Below, piece after piece: positions 48,829 through 59,592 of a DNA stretch of 64,000 bases; position 1 is the stretch's first letter, and every line of letters begins with the position of its first letter. The stretch lies in NCBI RefSeq assembly GCF_014193285.1, contig NZ_JACHZE010000005.1, forward strand, positions 124,001 to 188,000, read 5' to 3'. Source of the DNA: Atlantibacter sp. RC6. GTDB lineage: Bacteria; Pseudomonadota; Gammaproteobacteria; Enterobacterales; Enterobacteriaceae. The translations under genes were made by a program, and so were the position numbers. The notes beneath the pieces were generated by a model that had not been told where the DNA came from, ran no database searches, and saw only the letters and a list, made by a program, of their open reading frames with translations.

Positions 48829-49994
48829 TATTTCCCCTCCACTGCGGCAACAACCTGCTGAGCTGCATCCGTCAGACTTTTCGCTGCAATAATATTCAGG
48901 CCGCTGTCAGCCAGACGCTGTGCGCCCAGCTCGGCATTGTTCCCTTCCAGACGAACCACCACCGGCACATTGACGCCCACTTCTTCTACCGCGCCGATAA
49001 TACCGTCGGCGATAAGGTCGCAACGGACGATACCGCCGAAAATGTTCACCAGAACGGCTTTCACTTTCTCATCAGACAGGATGATTTTGAACGCTTCGGT
49101 GACGCGCTCTTTGGTCGCGCCGCCGCCGACGTCGAGGAAGTTCGCCGGTTCGCCGCCGTGCAATTTAACGATGTCCATGGTGCCCATCGCCAGGCCTGCG
49201 CCGTTAACCATGCAACCGATGTTGCCATCCAGCGCCACGTAGTTCAGTTCCCACTGCGCAGCGTGCGCTTCGCGGGCGTCTTCCTGGCTGTGGTCGCGCA
49301 TTTCACGCAGATCCGGCTGGCGGAACAGCGCGTTGCCGTCCGCGCCCAGTTTGCCGTCGAGGCACACCAGATCGCCCTGCTTAGTGATCACCAGCGGGTT
49401 GATTTCGATCAGCGCCAGGTCGCGCTCAAGGAAAATGTTCGCCAGGCCCATAAAGATCTTGGTGAACTGCTGAATTTGTTTGCCTTCCAGACCCAGTTTG
49501 AACGCCAGTTCGCGTCCCTGATACGGCATCGGGCCGGTCAGCGGATCGAGCGGCATTTTGTGGATCAGGTGCGGGGTTTTCTCCGCTACAGTTTCGATTT
49601 CCACGCCGCCTTCGGTGGAAGCCATGAACACCACGCGACGGGTGCTGCGGTCAACAACCGCGCCCAGATACAGCTCTTTATCGATATCGGTCGCGGCTTC
49701 AACCAGGATCTGGTTAACCGGCTGGCCGTTAGCGTCTGTTTGGTAGGTCACCAGGCGTTTGCCCAGCCACTGCTCGGCAAACGCGCGAATTTCTTCTTTG
49801 CTGTTTACCACTTTTACGCCGCCCGCTTTACCGCGGCCGCCAGCGTGCACCTGGCATTTCACTACCCACGGGCCTGCGCCGATTTTGGACGCTGCCTCTT
49901 CTGCTTCACGCGGGGTATTACAGGCGTAACCCACCGGTGCCGGTAAGCCAGATCTGGCAAACAGTTGTTTCGCCTGATATTCGTGTAAGTTCAT
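48828..49994 (-). CDS. sucC: Succinyl-CoA synthetase beta subunit SucC
   Basis: 388 residues from ATG 49994 ([16 protein letters not shown]); a 16-codon longer frame is not homologous. ATP-grasp domain with [19 protein letters not shown] (about residues 43-61) and the grasp-loop [19 protein letters not shown]; the C-terminal ligase domain has [16 protein letters not shown]. 109 nt separate it from sucB. Confidence 0.98.
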   Translation of the reverse strand: MNLHEYQAKQLFARSGLPAPVGYACNTPREAEEAASKIGAGPWVVKCQVHAGGRGKAGGVKVVNSKEEIRAFAEQWLGKRLVTYQTDANGQPVNQILVEAATDIDKELYLGAVVDRSTRRVVFMASTEGGVEIETVAEKTPHLIHKMPLDPLTGPMPYQGRELAFKLGLEGKQIQQFTKIFMGLANIFLERDLALIEINPLVITKQGDLVCLDGKLGADGNALFRQPDLREMRDHSQEDAREAHAAQWELNYVALDGNIGCMVNGAGLAMGTMDIVKLHGGEPANFLDVGGGATKERVTEAFKIILSDEKVKAVLVNIFGGIVRCDLIADGIIGAVEEVGVNVPVVVRLEGNNAELGAQRLADSGLNIIAAKSLTDAAQQVVAAVEGK

Positions 49995-50103
49995 GTGTTC
50001 TATCCATCCTTCAGGTAAACCTGTCGCTGAATCTACGTTCAACCACAGGGCAGGTGATGTTTATCAGCCCGCCAGCAACACCAGCGGGCCTTATGCATTG
50101 GCT

Positions 50104-51336
50104 CTACACGTCTAACAGCAGACGGGTCGGATCTTCCAGCAGCTCTTTAATCGCCACCAGGAAGCCCACGGACTCGCGGCCATCGATCAGGCGGTGATCG
50201 TAAGAGAGCGCCAGGTACATCATCGGCAGGATCTCAACTTTACCGTCAACCGCCATCGGGCGATCTTTAATGGCGTGCATGCCAAGGATCGCGCTCTGCG
50301 GCGGGTTGATGATCGGGGTAGACATCAGCGAACCGAACACGCCACCGTTGGTGATGGTGAAGTTACCGCCGGTCAGGTCTTCCACGGTCAGTTTGCCGTC
50401 GCGCCCTTTCACCGCCAGTTCCTTGATGCGTTTTTCGATGTCCGCCATGCCCAGCGCGTCCACGTCACGCAGTACCGGGGTCACCAGGCCGCGCGGCGTG
50501 GAAACCGCCATGCTGACGTCAAAGTAGTTGTGATACACCACGTCATCGCCGTCGATAGAGGCGTTCACTTCCGGGTAGCGTTTCAGCGCTTCCACTACCG
50601 CTTTCACGTAGAAGGACATGAAGCCCAGGCGGATGCCGTGACGTTTTTCAAACGCGTCGCCGTACTGCTTACGCAGATCCATGATCGGCTTCATGTTCAC
50701 TTCGTTAAAGGTGGTGAGCATGGCAGTGGAGTTTTTGGCTTCCAGCAGACGCTCGGCCACACGTTTACGCAGGCGGGTCATCGGCACGCGTTTTTCAGAG
50801 CGGCCAGCCAGTTGCGGCTGAGGCTGTTGCTGCGCGCTGGCAGCCGGTTCAGCGGCTTTCGGCGCGTCAGCTTTACCGGCTTTCGCCAGGTGTTTTTCCA
50901 CGTCTTCACGGGTCAGACGGCCACCGACGCCGGTGCCTTTGATGTCGCTGGCTTCCAGCGAGTGCTCGGCCAGCAGGCGACGGATCGCCGGGCTGAGCGC
51001 ATCGTTATTTTGTTCTTCGAGCGAGGCCTGCTGACGCTGGGCCGGTGTCGATTCCTTCGCTTCTGCTTTCGCGCCGCTCTCTTTACCTGCGCTGTTACCT
51101 TCACGCAGGCGACCCAGGATCTGGCGAGAGGTCACGGTGGTGCCCTCTTCTTCCAGTACTGTGTCCAGAATGCCGTCCGCCGATGCCGGAACTTCCAGAA
51201 CCACTTTGTCAGTTTCGATTTCTACCAGAACCTCGTCGCGGGTTACCGCATCACCCGGTTTTTTATGCCAGGTGGCGACAGTTGCATCGGCAACGGATTC
51301 AGGCAGGTCAGGGACAAGAATATCTACGCTACTCAT
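50104..51336 (-). CDS. sucB: Dihydrolipoyl succinyltransferase SucB (2-oxoglutarate dehydrogenase E2)
   Basis: 410 residues: lipoyl domain (1-80) with the lipoylated lysine in [13 protein letters not shown] (about K44), an Ala/Glu-rich hinge, peripheral subunit-binding domain (about 115-150, [34 protein letters not shown]), a second hinge, and the catalytic domain (about 180-410) with [16 protein letters not shown] (His and Asp). Forms the 24-mer core of the complex. 14 nt after sucA. Confidence 0.98.
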   Translation of the reverse strand: MSSVDILVPDLPESVADATVATWHKKPGDAVTRDEVLVEIETDKVVLEVPASADGILDTVLEEEGTTVTSRQILGRLREGNSAGKESGAKAEAKESTPAQRQQASLEEQNNDALSPAIRRLLAEHSLEASDIKGTGVGGRLTREDVEKHLAKAGKADAPKAAEPAASAQQQPQPQLAGRSEKRVPMTRLRKRVAERLLEAKNSTAMLTTFNEVNMKPIMDLRKQYGDAFEKRHGIRLGFMSFYVKAVVEALKRYPEVNASIDGDDVVYHNYFDVSMAVSTPRGLVTPVLRDVDALGMADIEKRIKELAVKGRDGKLTVEDLTGGNFTITNGGVFGSLMSTPIINPPQSAILGMHAIKDRPMAVDGKVEILPMMYLALSYDHRLIDGRESVGFLVAIKELLEDPTRLLLDV

Positions 51337-51350
51337 TATTTATCCTTTAA

Positions 51351-54158
51351 TTAATCGACGTTCAGCGCGTCATTGACCAGATCTTGCTGCTGCTTCTGGT
51401 GAACGGACATATATCCTACCGCCGGAGAGGCGGAGGCCGGGCGGCCTGCGTAACGCAGTGCAGAACCAAACGGAATCACTTCGCGGAAATGGTGCTGGCT
51501 GCAATACCAGGCGCCCTGGTTTAATGGCTCTTCCTGACACCAGACAAAATCATGTACATGCGCGTAAGGCTTCAATACTTCCTGAACCGCCTGGCTCGGG
51601 AAAGGATAAAGCTGTTCGATACGCACAATGGCGACATCTTTCTGATCGTTCTTACGGCGCTGTTCCAGTAAGTCGTAATAGACTTTACCTGAACAGAGCA
51701 CCACGCGTTTGACTGCTTTCGGGTCCAGCTCGTCAATTTCGCCAATTGCCGGCTGGAACGCGCCGTTGGCCAGTTCGTCAAGCGACGATACCGCCAGCGG
51801 GTGACGCAGCAGGGATTTCGGCGACATCACCACCAGCGGACGGCGCATACCGCGCAGCGCCTGGCGACGCAGCATGTGGTACACCTGGGCCGGGGTAGAC
51901 GGGACGCAGACCTGCATGTTTTGTTCAGCGCACAATTGCAGATAACGCTCCAGACGCGCGGAGGAGTGCTCCGGACCCTGGCCTTCGTAACCGTGCGGCA
52001 GCAGCATCACCAGGCCGCACATACGGCCCCATTTTTGCTCGCCGGAGGAGATGAACTGGTCGATCACCACCTGCGCGCCGTTGGCGAAGTCGCCGAACTG
52101 GGCTTCCCAGATGGTCAGCGTGCGCGGTTCTGCGGTAGCGTAACCGTATTCAAACGCCAGCACCGCTTCTTCAGAAAGCACCGAGTCCCAGACACGGAAC
52201 GGGCCCTGGCCGTTATGCACGTGCGACAGCGGGGTCCAGGTGGAACCGTTGGTCTGGTTGTGGATCACCGCGTGGCGGTGGAAGAAGGTGCCGCGACCTG
52301 AGTCTTCACCGGACAGGCGAATCGGAATGCCTTCGTCAACCAAGGTCGCGTAGGCCAGAGTTTCCGCCCCGCCCCAGTCGAACGGTTTTTCACCGTTAGC
52401 CATCAGCTGGCGGTCGCTGTAGATTTTCGCCACGCGTGACTGCATTTCAATGGTGTCCGGCACAGTGCTGATGCGTTTTGCCAGCTCCTGCAAACGCTTC
52501 ATTTCCACTTTGTTCGGGTACGCTTCATCCCACTCATGGTTCAGGTACGGCGACCAGGTAAAAGAATGCATGTTCATCGGACGCCACTCTTTCACCACGC
52601 ACTCGCCGGCATCCAGCGCATCGCGATAAAGGTTGACCATCTCGGTCGCATCTTCCAGCGTCGCGACTTTTTCCTGCTCCAGCTTGTCAGCGTAGATTTT
52701 GCGCGGCGTCGGGTGCTTTTTGATTTTCTGGTACATCAGCGGCTGGGTTGCGCTCGGCTCGTCGGCTTCGTTATGGCCGTGACGGCGGTAGCACACCAGG
52801 TCGATAAACACATCGCGTTTGAAGGTATTACGGAAATCCAGCGCCAGACGGGTAACGAAAGCCACGGCTTCCGGGTCATCCGCGTTAACGTGGAAAATCG
52901 GCGCCTGCACCATCTTGCCGATGTCGGTGCAATACGGGGTAGAACGCGCGTCCAGCGGGTTGGACGTGGTAAAGCCCACCTGGTTGTTGATCACAATGCG
53001 AACGGTACCGCCCACTTCGTAACCGCGCGCTTTGGACATGTTCAGGGTTTCCTGAACCACGCCCTGACCGGTCACCGCGGCGTCGCCGTGAATGGTGATC
53101 GGCAGTACTTTGTTGCTGCTCGGCTCGTCCAGACGATCCAGACGGGCGCGTACCGAACCGATGACAACAGGGCTAACGATTTCCAGGTGCGACGGGTTAA
53201 ACGCCAGCGCCAGGTGTACCAGGCCGCCTTCGGTTTCGATATCCGACGAGAAGCCCATGTGGTACTTCACGTCGCCGGTGCCGAGGTGTTCTTTGTGTTT
53301 GCCCGCGAACTCATCAAACAGGTCCTGCGGTTTTTTACCCAGCACGTTAACCAGCACGTTAAGACGACCGCGGTGCGCCATACCCAGCACCACTTCACGC
53401 GTGCCGCTGTTGCCCGCGTGGCGAATCATCTCTTTCAGCATCGGGATCAGCGCGTCGCCGCCTTCCAGCGAGAAGCGTTTCGCCCCCGGGAATTTCGCGC
53501 CCAGGTAGCGCTCAAGGCCTTCGGCTGCGGTCAGTTCGCTCAGGAAGCGCTTCTTCTCTTCGGCTTTAAAGCTGGCGTGGCCAATCACGGATTCGATGCG
53601 CTGCTGGATCCAACGCTTCTCTTCCGTTGACGTAATATGCATATACTCCGCGCCAATTGAGCCGCCGTAGGTCTGTTTCAGGGCGTCGATCAAATCGGCG
53701 AGCTTCATGGTCTCTTTACCGCCAGCAAAAGAGCCGACGTTAAAGGTTTCCTGTAAATCCGCTTCGCTCAGATTATGGAAAGCAGGCTCCAGGTCCGCCA
53801 CACGTTCTTGCTGCCACAATCCCAGTGGATCGAGGTTGGCGTGTTGATGGCCTCTGAAACGCCAGGCGTTAATCAGCTGCAGGACTTTGACCTGTTTCGC
53901 GCCGGCGTCAGGGTCGGCGACTGAGGAGGTATAACGTGAGGCATCCTTCGCCAGACGGCGGAAATAATCACGTGTTTTGGAATGGAATTGATCCGGTTTA
54001 GCCCCGGTGCCAGGCAGTTGCTGGAACATGGAGCGCCAGTGGGCGTCCACTGAATCAGGATCGGTTAAGAAGTCTTCATAGAGCTGTTCTATCCAACTTT
54101 GGTTTGCACCAGAGAGATAAGAAGAGTCCAGCCAGGCTTTCATTGCGCCGTTCTGCAT
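51351..54158 (-). CDS. sucA: 2-oxoglutarate dehydrogenase E1 SucA
   Basis: 935-residue thiamine-diphosphate enzyme that decarboxylates 2-oxoglutarate and succinylates SucB. E1 family landmarks: LEGGDALIPMLKEMIRHAG, VLGMAHRGRLNVLVNVLGKKP, the TPP motif region GDAAVTGQGVVQETLNMS...NNQVGFTT, and the C-terminal transketolase-like domain LSGEDSGRGTFFHRHA. Two residues longer than E. coli SucA (a small change around residue 192). Preceded by a 221-nt gap after sdhB. Confidence 0.98.
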   Translation of the reverse strand: MQNGAMKAWLDSSYLSGANQSWIEQLYEDFLTDPDSVDAHWRSMFQQLPGTGAKPDQFHSKTRDYFRRLAKDASRYTSSVADPDAGAKQVKVLQLINAWRFRGHQHANLDPLGLWQQERVADLEPAFHNLSEADLQETFNVGSFAGGKETMKLADLIDALKQTYGGSIGAEYMHITSTEEKRWIQQRIESVIGHASFKAEEKKRFLSELTAAEGLERYLGAKFPGAKRFSLEGGDALIPMLKEMIRHAGNSGTREVVLGMAHRGRLNVLVNVLGKKPQDLFDEFAGKHKEHLGTGDVKYHMGFSSDIETEGGLVHLALAFNPSHLEIVSPVVIGSVRARLDRLDEPSSNKVLPITIHGDAAVTGQGVVQETLNMSKARGYEVGGTVRIVINNQVGFTTSNPLDARSTPYCTDIGKMVQAPIFHVNADDPEAVAFVTRLALDFRNTFKRDVFIDLVCYRRHGHNEADEPSATQPLMYQKIKKHPTPRKIYADKLEQEKVATLEDATEMVNLYRDALDAGECVVKEWRPMNMHSFTWSPYLNHEWDEAYPNKVEMKRLQELAKRISTVPDTIEMQSRVAKIYSDRQLMANGEKPFDWGGAETLAYATLVDEGIPIRLSGEDSGRGTFFHRHAVIHNQTNGSTWTPLSHVHNGQGPFRVWDSVLSEEAVLAFEYGYATAEPRTLTIWEAQFGDFANGAQVVIDQFISSGEQKWGRMCGLVMLLPHGYEGQGPEHSSARLERYLQLCAEQNMQVCVPSTPAQVYHMLRRQALRGMRRPLVVMSPKSLLRHPLAVSSLDELANGAFQPAIGEIDELDPKAVKRVVLCSGKVYYDLLEQRRKNDQKDVAIVRIEQLYPFPSQAVQEVLKPYAHVHDFVWCQEEPLNQGAWYCSQHHFREVIPFGSALRYAGRPASASPAVGYMSVHQKQQQDLVNDALNVD

Positions 54159-54267
54159 CGTGATCCCTTAAGCATCTTATGCTTATTTCGCCATGGATAA
54201 CTACAACGTACTTAGGGAGTACGTAGTACCAGGGTTCACTTTTTGGGCTCTTGGTGGCCCGGTAAGG

Positions 54268-54306
54268 AACCTTTAAAAACTGTCAACGCGGCAGTTTTTA
54301 AAGGTT
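54268..54306. repeat. Inverted repeats in the sdhB-sucA gap
   Basis: AACCTTTAAAAACTG (54268-54282) and CAGTTTTTAAAGGTT (54292-54306) are perfect 15-nt arms with a 9-nt loop. A second stem GCCCGGTAA (54347-54355) / TTACCGGGC (54363-54371) lies next to sdhB. Neither has a proper T-run on the operon strand. They may be processing or partial-attenuation structures that set the sdhCDAB to sucABCD ratio. 54159-54267 shows nothing else. Confidence 0.75.
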
Positions 54307-54379
54307 TCCTGCACGGGCGGAAAGCTTAGCGCTAACCGCCCAATTTGCCCGGTAAACACCGCTTACCGGGCGGGTGTTG

Positions 54380-55096
54380 TTACGCGCTGCGTTGCAACAG
54401 CATGGTCTTGATATGACCGATCGCTTTGGTCGGGTTCAGCCCTTTCGGGCAGACACTGACGCAATTCATAATGCTGTGGCAGCGGAATACGCTGAAAGCA
54501 TCGCTCAGATTATCCAGACGGTTAGCGGTTTCGGTATCGCGGCTGTCAATCAGGAAGCGATACGCGGCAAGCAGGCCTGCCGGGCCGATAAACTTATCCG
54601 GGTTCCACCAGAACGATGGGCAGGACGTGGAGCAACAAGCGCACAGAATACACTCGTAGAGTCCATCCAGTTTTTCGCGCTGATCCGGCGTCTGCAAATG
54701 TTCGCGAGCGGGTGGATTTTGTCCATTATTCAACAAGTAAGGCTTAATCTTCTCATATTGAGTATAGAATTGCCCCATGTCTACCACCAAATCACGCACC
54801 ACCGGCAAACCCGGCAGGGGACGGATCACAATCTTCTGTTTTCCGTTACCCAGCGCGGAGATCGGCGTGATGCACGCCAGACCGTTTTTGCCGTTCATGT
54901 TCAGACCATCAGAACCGCATACCCCTTCACGGCAGGAGCGGCGGAACGCAAGCGTCGGATCTTTTTCTTTCAGTTGGATAAGCGCATCCAGCAGCATCAT
55001 GTCGCGCCCTTCTTCCCCTTCCAGGGTGTAATCCTGCATACGCGGCGCGTCGTCTACATCCGGGTTGTAGCGGTAAATGGAAAATTCAAGTTTCAT
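54380..55096 (-). CDS. sdhB: Succinate dehydrogenase iron-sulfur subunit SdhB
   Basis: 238 residues. N-terminal 2Fe-2S domain with CREGVCGSDGLNMNGKNGLAC (about 55-75) and C-terminal 4Fe-4S/3Fe-4S domain with CILCACCSTSCPSFWWNP (about 149-166) and CHSIMNCVSVCPKGLNP. Passes electrons from SdhA to ubiquinone. 16 nt after sdhA. Confidence 0.98.
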   Translation of the reverse strand: MKLEFSIYRYNPDVDDAPRMQDYTLEGEEGRDMMLLDALIQLKEKDPTLAFRRSCREGVCGSDGLNMNGKNGLACITPISALGNGKQKIVIRPLPGLPVVRDLVVDMGQFYTQYEKIKPYLLNNGQNPPAREHLQTPDQREKLDGLYECILCACCSTSCPSFWWNPDKFIGPAGLLAAYRFLIDSRDTETANRLDNLSDAFSVFRCHSIMNCVSVCPKGLNPTKAIGHIKTMLLQRSA

Positions 55097-55112
55097 CTGC
55101 CTGTCTCCGCGA

Positions 55113-56879
55113 TTAGTAGGAACGCACTTTCGGCGGGAACGCCGGGCGCAGTTTCGGTTCCATATTGACGCTACGGCGCGTCATGGATTCCGTCTCTGGC
55201 AAGTACAAGCTGTGGCACAACCAGTTTTCATCATCACGCTCTGGATAATCGAAACGGCTGTGCGCGCCACGGCTCTCGGTGCGGAAATTCGCAGATACCG
55301 CTGTCGCATACGCGGTTTCCATCAGGTTATCCAGCTCCAGGCACTCAACGCGCTGGGTGTTGAATTCGCTGGACGTGTCATCCAGACGGGCGTTTTGCAG
55401 ACGTTCGCGGATCGCTTTCAACTGCTCCAGGCCTTTCGCCATAGCATCCCCTTCGCGGAATACCGAGAAGTTATGCTGCATACACTCCTGAAGCGCTTTA
55501 CGGATCACCACCGGGTCTTCACCACTGCGGTTGTTGTTCCAGCGGTTCAGACGCGTCAGGGAGGCGTCGATGTCAGAGTCGCTGGCATCGCGCAGCGCGC
55601 CCTGCTCGGCGATGGATTCCTGCAAATGCAGGCCCGCCGCGCGGCCAAACACCACCAGGTCCAGCAACGAGTTGCCGCCCAGGCGGTTAGCGCCGTGTAC
55701 CGATACGCAGGCGATTTCGCCGACCGCGAACAGGCCCGGGATCACCACATCTTCGCCCTGCGCGTTAACGGTCAGCGCCTGGCCGGTCACTTTGGTCGGA
55801 ATACCGCCCATCATGTAGTGGCAGGTCGGGATAACCGGGATCGGCTCTTTAACCGGGTCGACGTGCGCAAAGGTGCGCGACAGTTCCAGAATGCCCGGCA
55901 GACGGGATTCCAGTACCTCTTTACCCAGGTGGTCGAGTTTCAGTTTGGCGTGTGGGCCCCATGGACCATCGCAGCCGCGGCCTTCACGGATTTCAATCAT
56001 GATGGAACGCGCCACCACATCACGGCCCGCCAGGTCTTTGGCGTTCGGCGCATAACGCTCCATAAAGCGTTCGCCATGTTTGTTCAGCAGGTAGCCGCCT
56101 TCACCACGGCAGCCTTCGGTCACCAGAACCCCCGCGCCCGCGATGCCGGTCGGGTGGAACTGCCACATTTCCATATCCTGCACCGGCACGCCTGCGCGCA
56201 ACGCCATGCCAACGCCGTCGCCGGTATTGATGTGAGCGTTAGTGGTGGACTGATAAATACGACCTGCGCCGCCGGTCGCCAGCACGGTGGCGCGGGCTTT
56301 GAAGTAAACCACTTCGCCGGTTTCGATACACAGGGCGGTACAACCCACTACCGCGCCATCCTGGTTTTTCACCAGGTCCAGCGCATACCATTCGGAGAAA
56401 ATAGTGGTGTGGTTTTTCAGGTTCTGCTGATACAGGGTGTGCAACAGCGCGTGACCGGTACGGTCAGCCGCCGCTGCGGTACGTGCCGCCTGCTCGCCGC
56501 CGAAGTTTTTCGACTGGCCGCCAAACGGACGTTGATAAATACGGCCATCGTCCAGGCGGGAGAATGGCAGGCCCATATGCTCCAGCTCAAGAATCGCTTC
56601 CGGGCCAGTCTTACACATATATTCGATCGCGTCCTGGTCGCCGATATAGTCGGAACCTTTGACGGTATCGTACATGTGCCATTCCCAGTTATCTTCATGG
56701 GTGTTGCCGAGCGCAACGGTAATGCCGCCCTGCGCGGAGACGGTGTGCGATCGGGTCGGGAAAACTTTGGAGAGCAGCGCACAGGTCTGGCCGCTCTGGG
56801 AAATTTGCAGCGCCGCGCGCATACCTGCGCCGCCAGCACCAATCACAACTGCATCAAATTCTCTGACTGGCAAATTCAT
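55113..56879 (-). CDS. sdhA: Succinate dehydrogenase flavoprotein subunit SdhA
   Basis: 588 residues from ATG 56879, one base overlapping the sdhD stop; a 4-codon longer frame lies inside sdhD. Rossmann [14 protein letters not shown] (about 10-23), covalent FAD histidine in [10 protein letters not shown] (His45), active-site Arg in [17 protein letters not shown] and His in [12 protein letters not shown]. Oxidises succinate to fumarate on the cytoplasmic face. Confidence 0.98.
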   Translation of the reverse strand: MNLPVREFDAVVIGAGGAGMRAALQISQSGQTCALLSKVFPTRSHTVSAQGGITVALGNTHEDNWEWHMYDTVKGSDYIGDQDAIEYMCKTGPEAILELEHMGLPFSRLDDGRIYQRPFGGQSKNFGGEQAARTAAAADRTGHALLHTLYQQNLKNHTTIFSEWYALDLVKNQDGAVVGCTALCIETGEVVYFKARATVLATGGAGRIYQSTTNAHINTGDGVGMALRAGVPVQDMEMWQFHPTGIAGAGVLVTEGCRGEGGYLLNKHGERFMERYAPNAKDLAGRDVVARSIMIEIREGRGCDGPWGPHAKLKLDHLGKEVLESRLPGILELSRTFAHVDPVKEPIPVIPTCHYMMGGIPTKVTGQALTVNAQGEDVVIPGLFAVGEIACVSVHGANRLGGNSLLDLVVFGRAAGLHLQESIAEQGALRDASDSDIDASLTRLNRWNNNRSGEDPVVIRKALQECMQHNFSVFREGDAMAKGLEQLKAIRERLQNARLDDTSSEFNTQRVECLELDNLMETAYATAVSANFRTESRGAHSRFDYPERDDENWLCHSLYLPETESMTRRSVNMEPKLRPAFPPKVRSY

Positions 56880-57226
56880 TAGACACCCCACACCACAACG
56901 AATCCATAAATAACGTAAACCAACAAGGCGACCACAATCGCCAGCTGCAACAGCATGCGCAGCGCCAGAGGTTTAACGTAGTCGGTCAACACCTGCCACA
57001 TGCCAATCCAGGCATGGATCAAGACTGAAAACAGCGCCAGCAGGGTGAACACTTTGGTGAAAGCGGAAGAGAAAAAGCCGGTCCAGATCTCCCAGGTCAG
57101 GTCGCCGGTTACGGCGAAGAACCCGATCATGTAGATGATATACAGCGTCAGGACGATGGCAGTCGCACGAACCAGAATGAAGTCATGTACGCCATTGCGT
57201 CCCAATGCGGAGGCGTTGCTTACCAT
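56879..57226 (-). CDS. sdhD: Succinate dehydrogenase membrane anchor SdhD
   Basis: 115-residue three-helix anchor. Haem b ligand His71 in [20 protein letters not shown]; the tyrosine of the quinone site (Tyr83 equivalent) follows in TDYVKP. Start overlaps the sdhC stop by 7 nt. Confidence 0.97.
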   Translation of the reverse strand: MVSNASALGRNGVHDFILVRATAIVLTLYIIYMIGFFAVTGDLTWEIWTGFFSSAFTKVFTLLALFSVLIHAWIGMWQVLTDYVKPLALRMLLQLAIVVALLVYVIYGFVVVWGV

Positions 57227-57609
57227 ACGAGAACTCCTGCGAGAAGTGAAAGCACGACAGTAATGATGAAAGAAATGTTTGCGGTACGCTTACCGGTCTC
57301 GAATGTCTCTTCCAGGTAGCCGACATCCATCAGCATGTGGCGAATGCCGCCGACGACGTGATACGCCAGCGCGGTGAGAATGCCCCACATGATGAATTTA
57401 ACAAAAAAGCTATCCATGATGGCTGATGCCGTCTGGAAGCCTTCCACAGAGGAGAGCGAGACGCCCAGCAACCAGAGCAGAATGCCGACAGCCACGAATG
57501 TGATCACGCCGGATACGCGATGGAGGATGGAAGCGATTGCGGTAACAGGAAACCGGATCGTTCGCAGATCCAGGTTAACAGGTCTTTGTTTTTTCGCGTT
57601 TTTTATCAT
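57220..57609 (-). CDS. sdhC: Succinate dehydrogenase cytochrome b556 subunit SdhC
   Basis: 129 residues from ATG 57609 ([21 protein letters not shown]); a 5-codon longer frame is not homologous. Three transmembrane helices, quinone-site Ser27/Arg31 region in [12 protein letters not shown] and haem ligand His84 in [18 protein letters not shown]. First gene of the nine-cistron sdhCDAB-sucABCD(-sdhX) operon. Confidence 0.97.
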   Translation of the reverse strand: MIKNAKKQRPVNLDLRTIRFPVTAIASILHRVSGVITFVAVGILLWLLGVSLSSVEGFQTASAIMDSFFVKFIMWGILTALAYHVVGGIRHMLMDVGYLEETFETGKRTANISFIITVVLSLLAGVLVW

Positions 57610-57848
57610 GAATAGCGCCCACATGCTGTTCTTATTATTCCTTCCTCCGGGTCTGCAGGCGGGTCAGACAGCGTGCCTTTCTATAACTCTGCGTCATGCA
57701 AAAACATCAACTTCCTGTTTTAAAACGACGGGTTACTACGCTGGGTGGCTCTCGGTGCAGGGGTTTCCGGAGACCTGGCGGCAGTATAGGTTGTTCACAA
57801 AATCATTACAATTAACCTACATACAGTTTGTCGGGTTTTAGTCGAAAC

Positions 57849-57864
57849 AGTGACCATGATCACG
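57849..57864. promoter_or_regulatory. CRP-type site in the sdhC-gltA intergenic region
   Basis: AGTGACCATGATCACG fits TGTGA-N6-TCACA at 8 of 10 key positions, 240 nt ahead of sdhC and 400 nt ahead of gltA. CRP and ArcA control this divergent region in E. coli. The rest of 57610-58263 (654 nt) is AT-rich regulatory DNA without a supported gene. Confidence 0.4.
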
Positions 57865-57921
57865 ATACAAACATTATTTTAAATTTTAATCATCTGATTT
57901 GACAAATATTAAACAAAATTG

Positions 57922-57951
57922 TTACAACCATCACCGAAGAAGTCATATAAT
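57922..57951 (+). promoter_or_regulatory. Putative distal gltA promoter
   Basis: TTACAA (57922-57927), 18-nt spacer, TATAAT (57946-57951) predicts a start about 300 nt upstream of the gltA ATG, like the distal E. coli gltA promoter. A proximal candidate -10 TATAGA lies near 58046. Confidence 0.45.
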
Positions 57952-58263
57952 TCGCAAAAGTTATGAGGTCATACTTTCACCTGAGAATAAGTTATGTAAC
58001 AGTGATCAGTATTGACCGGAGTAATTTAGCCAGGTATTAGTGATATATAGAATTTATGAATACTGACCGCTAACTTCCTGATTTACTGTAAATTCGCCCT
58101 GGACTGAACCGTTGTCTGCAAGCCGCTGAGCGCTCTGTACCCTGGTTTCTCCCTCTGAAACAGAGCTGTGCGCCATACAACAAACCGACAACATGACGGT
58201 CAGGGATGAAGGTAATGAGGTTGAGTAGCGGTCTTAAGCAATAAGGCGCTAAGGAGACCGTAA

Positions 58264-59550
58264 ATGGCTGACAAAAAAGCGAACATCACCTATAACGGTG
58301 ACGCTGCTATTGAACTGGATGTGCTAAAAGGCACACTCGGTCAGGATGTAATTGATATCCGTAGTCTTGGTTCTAAAGGTGTTTTCACGTACGACCCGGG
58401 TTTTACCTCCACCGCATCTTGCGAATCCAAAATCACTTTTATTGATGGTGACGAAGGTATCCTGCTGCATCGCGGTTTCCCGATTGACCAGTTAGCCACC
58501 GATTCCACCTATCTTGAAGTCTGCTACATCCTACTGTACGGCGAAAAACCGACCCAGCAAGAGTACCAGGAATTCAAAACCACCGTGACCCGCCACACCA
58601 TGATCCATGAGCAGATCACCCGTCTGTTCCATGCGTTCCGTCGCGATTCCCATCCGATGGCGGTAATGTGCGGTATCACCGGCGCGCTGGCGGCGTTCTA
58701 CCACGATTCTCTGGACGTGAATAACCCGCGTCACCGCGAAATCGCGGCGTTCCGTCTGCTGTCGAAAATGCCGACCATGGCGGCGATGTGTTACAAGTAT
58801 TCGATCGGCCAGCCTTTCGTTTACCCGCGCAACGACCTCTCCTACGCCGGCAATTTCCTTAACATGATGTTCTCCACGCCGTGCGAGCCTTACGAGGTGA
58901 ACCCGGTGCTTGAGCGCGCCATGGACCGTATCCTGATCCTGCACGCCGACCACGAGCAGAACGCGTCGACCTCAACCGTGCGTACCGCTGGCTCGTCGGG
59001 CGCTAACCCGTTTGCCTGTATCGCTGCGGGTATCGCATCCCTGTGGGGACCGGCGCACGGCGGCGCAAACGAAGCTGCGCTGAAGATGCTGGAAGAGATC
59101 AGCTCCGTGAAACACATCCCGGAATTCATCCGCCGCGCCAAAGACAAAAACGATTCGTTCCGTCTGATGGGCTTCGGTCACCGTGTCTACAAGAACTATG
59201 ACCCGCGCGCAACCGTGATGCGTGAAACCTGCCACGAAGTGCTGAAAGAGCTGGGCACCAAAGACGATCTGCTGGAAGTGGCGATGGAGCTTGAGCATAT
59301 CGCGCTCAACGACCCGTACTTCATCGAACGTAAGCTGTACCCGAACGTCGATTTCTACTCCGGCATCATCCTGAAAGCTATGGGCATTCCGTCCTCCATG
59401 TTTACCGTGATCTTCGCGATGGCGCGTACCGTGGGTTGGATTGCGCACTGGAACGAGATGCATGACGACGGCATTAAAATTGCCCGTCCGCGTCAGCTTT
59501 ATACCGGCTACACCCAACGCGATTTCAAATCCGATTTGGAAAAACGTTAA
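58264..59550 (+). CDS. gltA: Citrate synthase GltA
   Basis: Condenses acetyl-CoA and oxaloacetate. Type II hexameric, NADH-inhibited citrate synthase, 428 residues. Catalytic residues are in [14 protein letters not shown] (His265 equivalent), [13 protein letters not shown] (His306) and the late Asp in [13 protein letters not shown] (Asp363 region, NVDFYSG). AAGGAG lies upstream of the ATG, with a long leader. Divergent from sdhC. Confidence 0.98.
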   Translation: MADKKANITYNGDAAIELDVLKGTLGQDVIDIRSLGSKGVFTYDPGFTSTASCESKITFIDGDEGILLHRGFPIDQLATDSTYLEVCYILLYGEKPTQQEYQEFKTTVTRHTMIHEQITRLFHAFRRDSHPMAVMCGITGALAAFYHDSLDVNNPRHREIAAFRLLSKMPTMAAMCYKYSIGQPFVYPRNDLSYAGNFLNMMFSTPCEPYEVNPVLERAMDRILILHADHEQNASTSTVRTAGSSGANPFACIAAGIASLWGPAHGGANEAALKMLEEISSVKHIPEFIRRAKDKNDSFRLMGFGHRVYKNYDPRATVMRETCHEVLKELGTKDDLLEVAMELEHIALNDPYFIERKLYPNVDFYSGIILKAMGIPSSMFTVIFAMARTVGWIAHWNEMHDDGIKIARPRQLYTGYTQRDFKSDLEKR

Positions 59551-59564
59551 TTCTTGCCGATGTG

Positions 59565-59592
59565 AAAAAACGCGCCTCAGGGCGCGTTTTTT
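59565..59592. terminator. Bidirectional terminator between gltA and nei
   Basis: CGCGCC (59571-59576) / GGCGCG (59581-59586) with loop TCAG, flanked by an A-run and a T-run, placed between the two convergent stops. Confidence 0.9.

Noticed and set aside
50194-51354. 386-codon open frame opposite sucB
   Set aside because: Antisense shadow; no homology recognised and no ribosome-binding site.
55077-56882. 601-codon open frame on the plus strand opposite sdhA
   Set aside because: Shadow of a highly biased GC-rich conserved gene; composition (His/Arg/Gln rich) is not protein-like and sdhA is certain.
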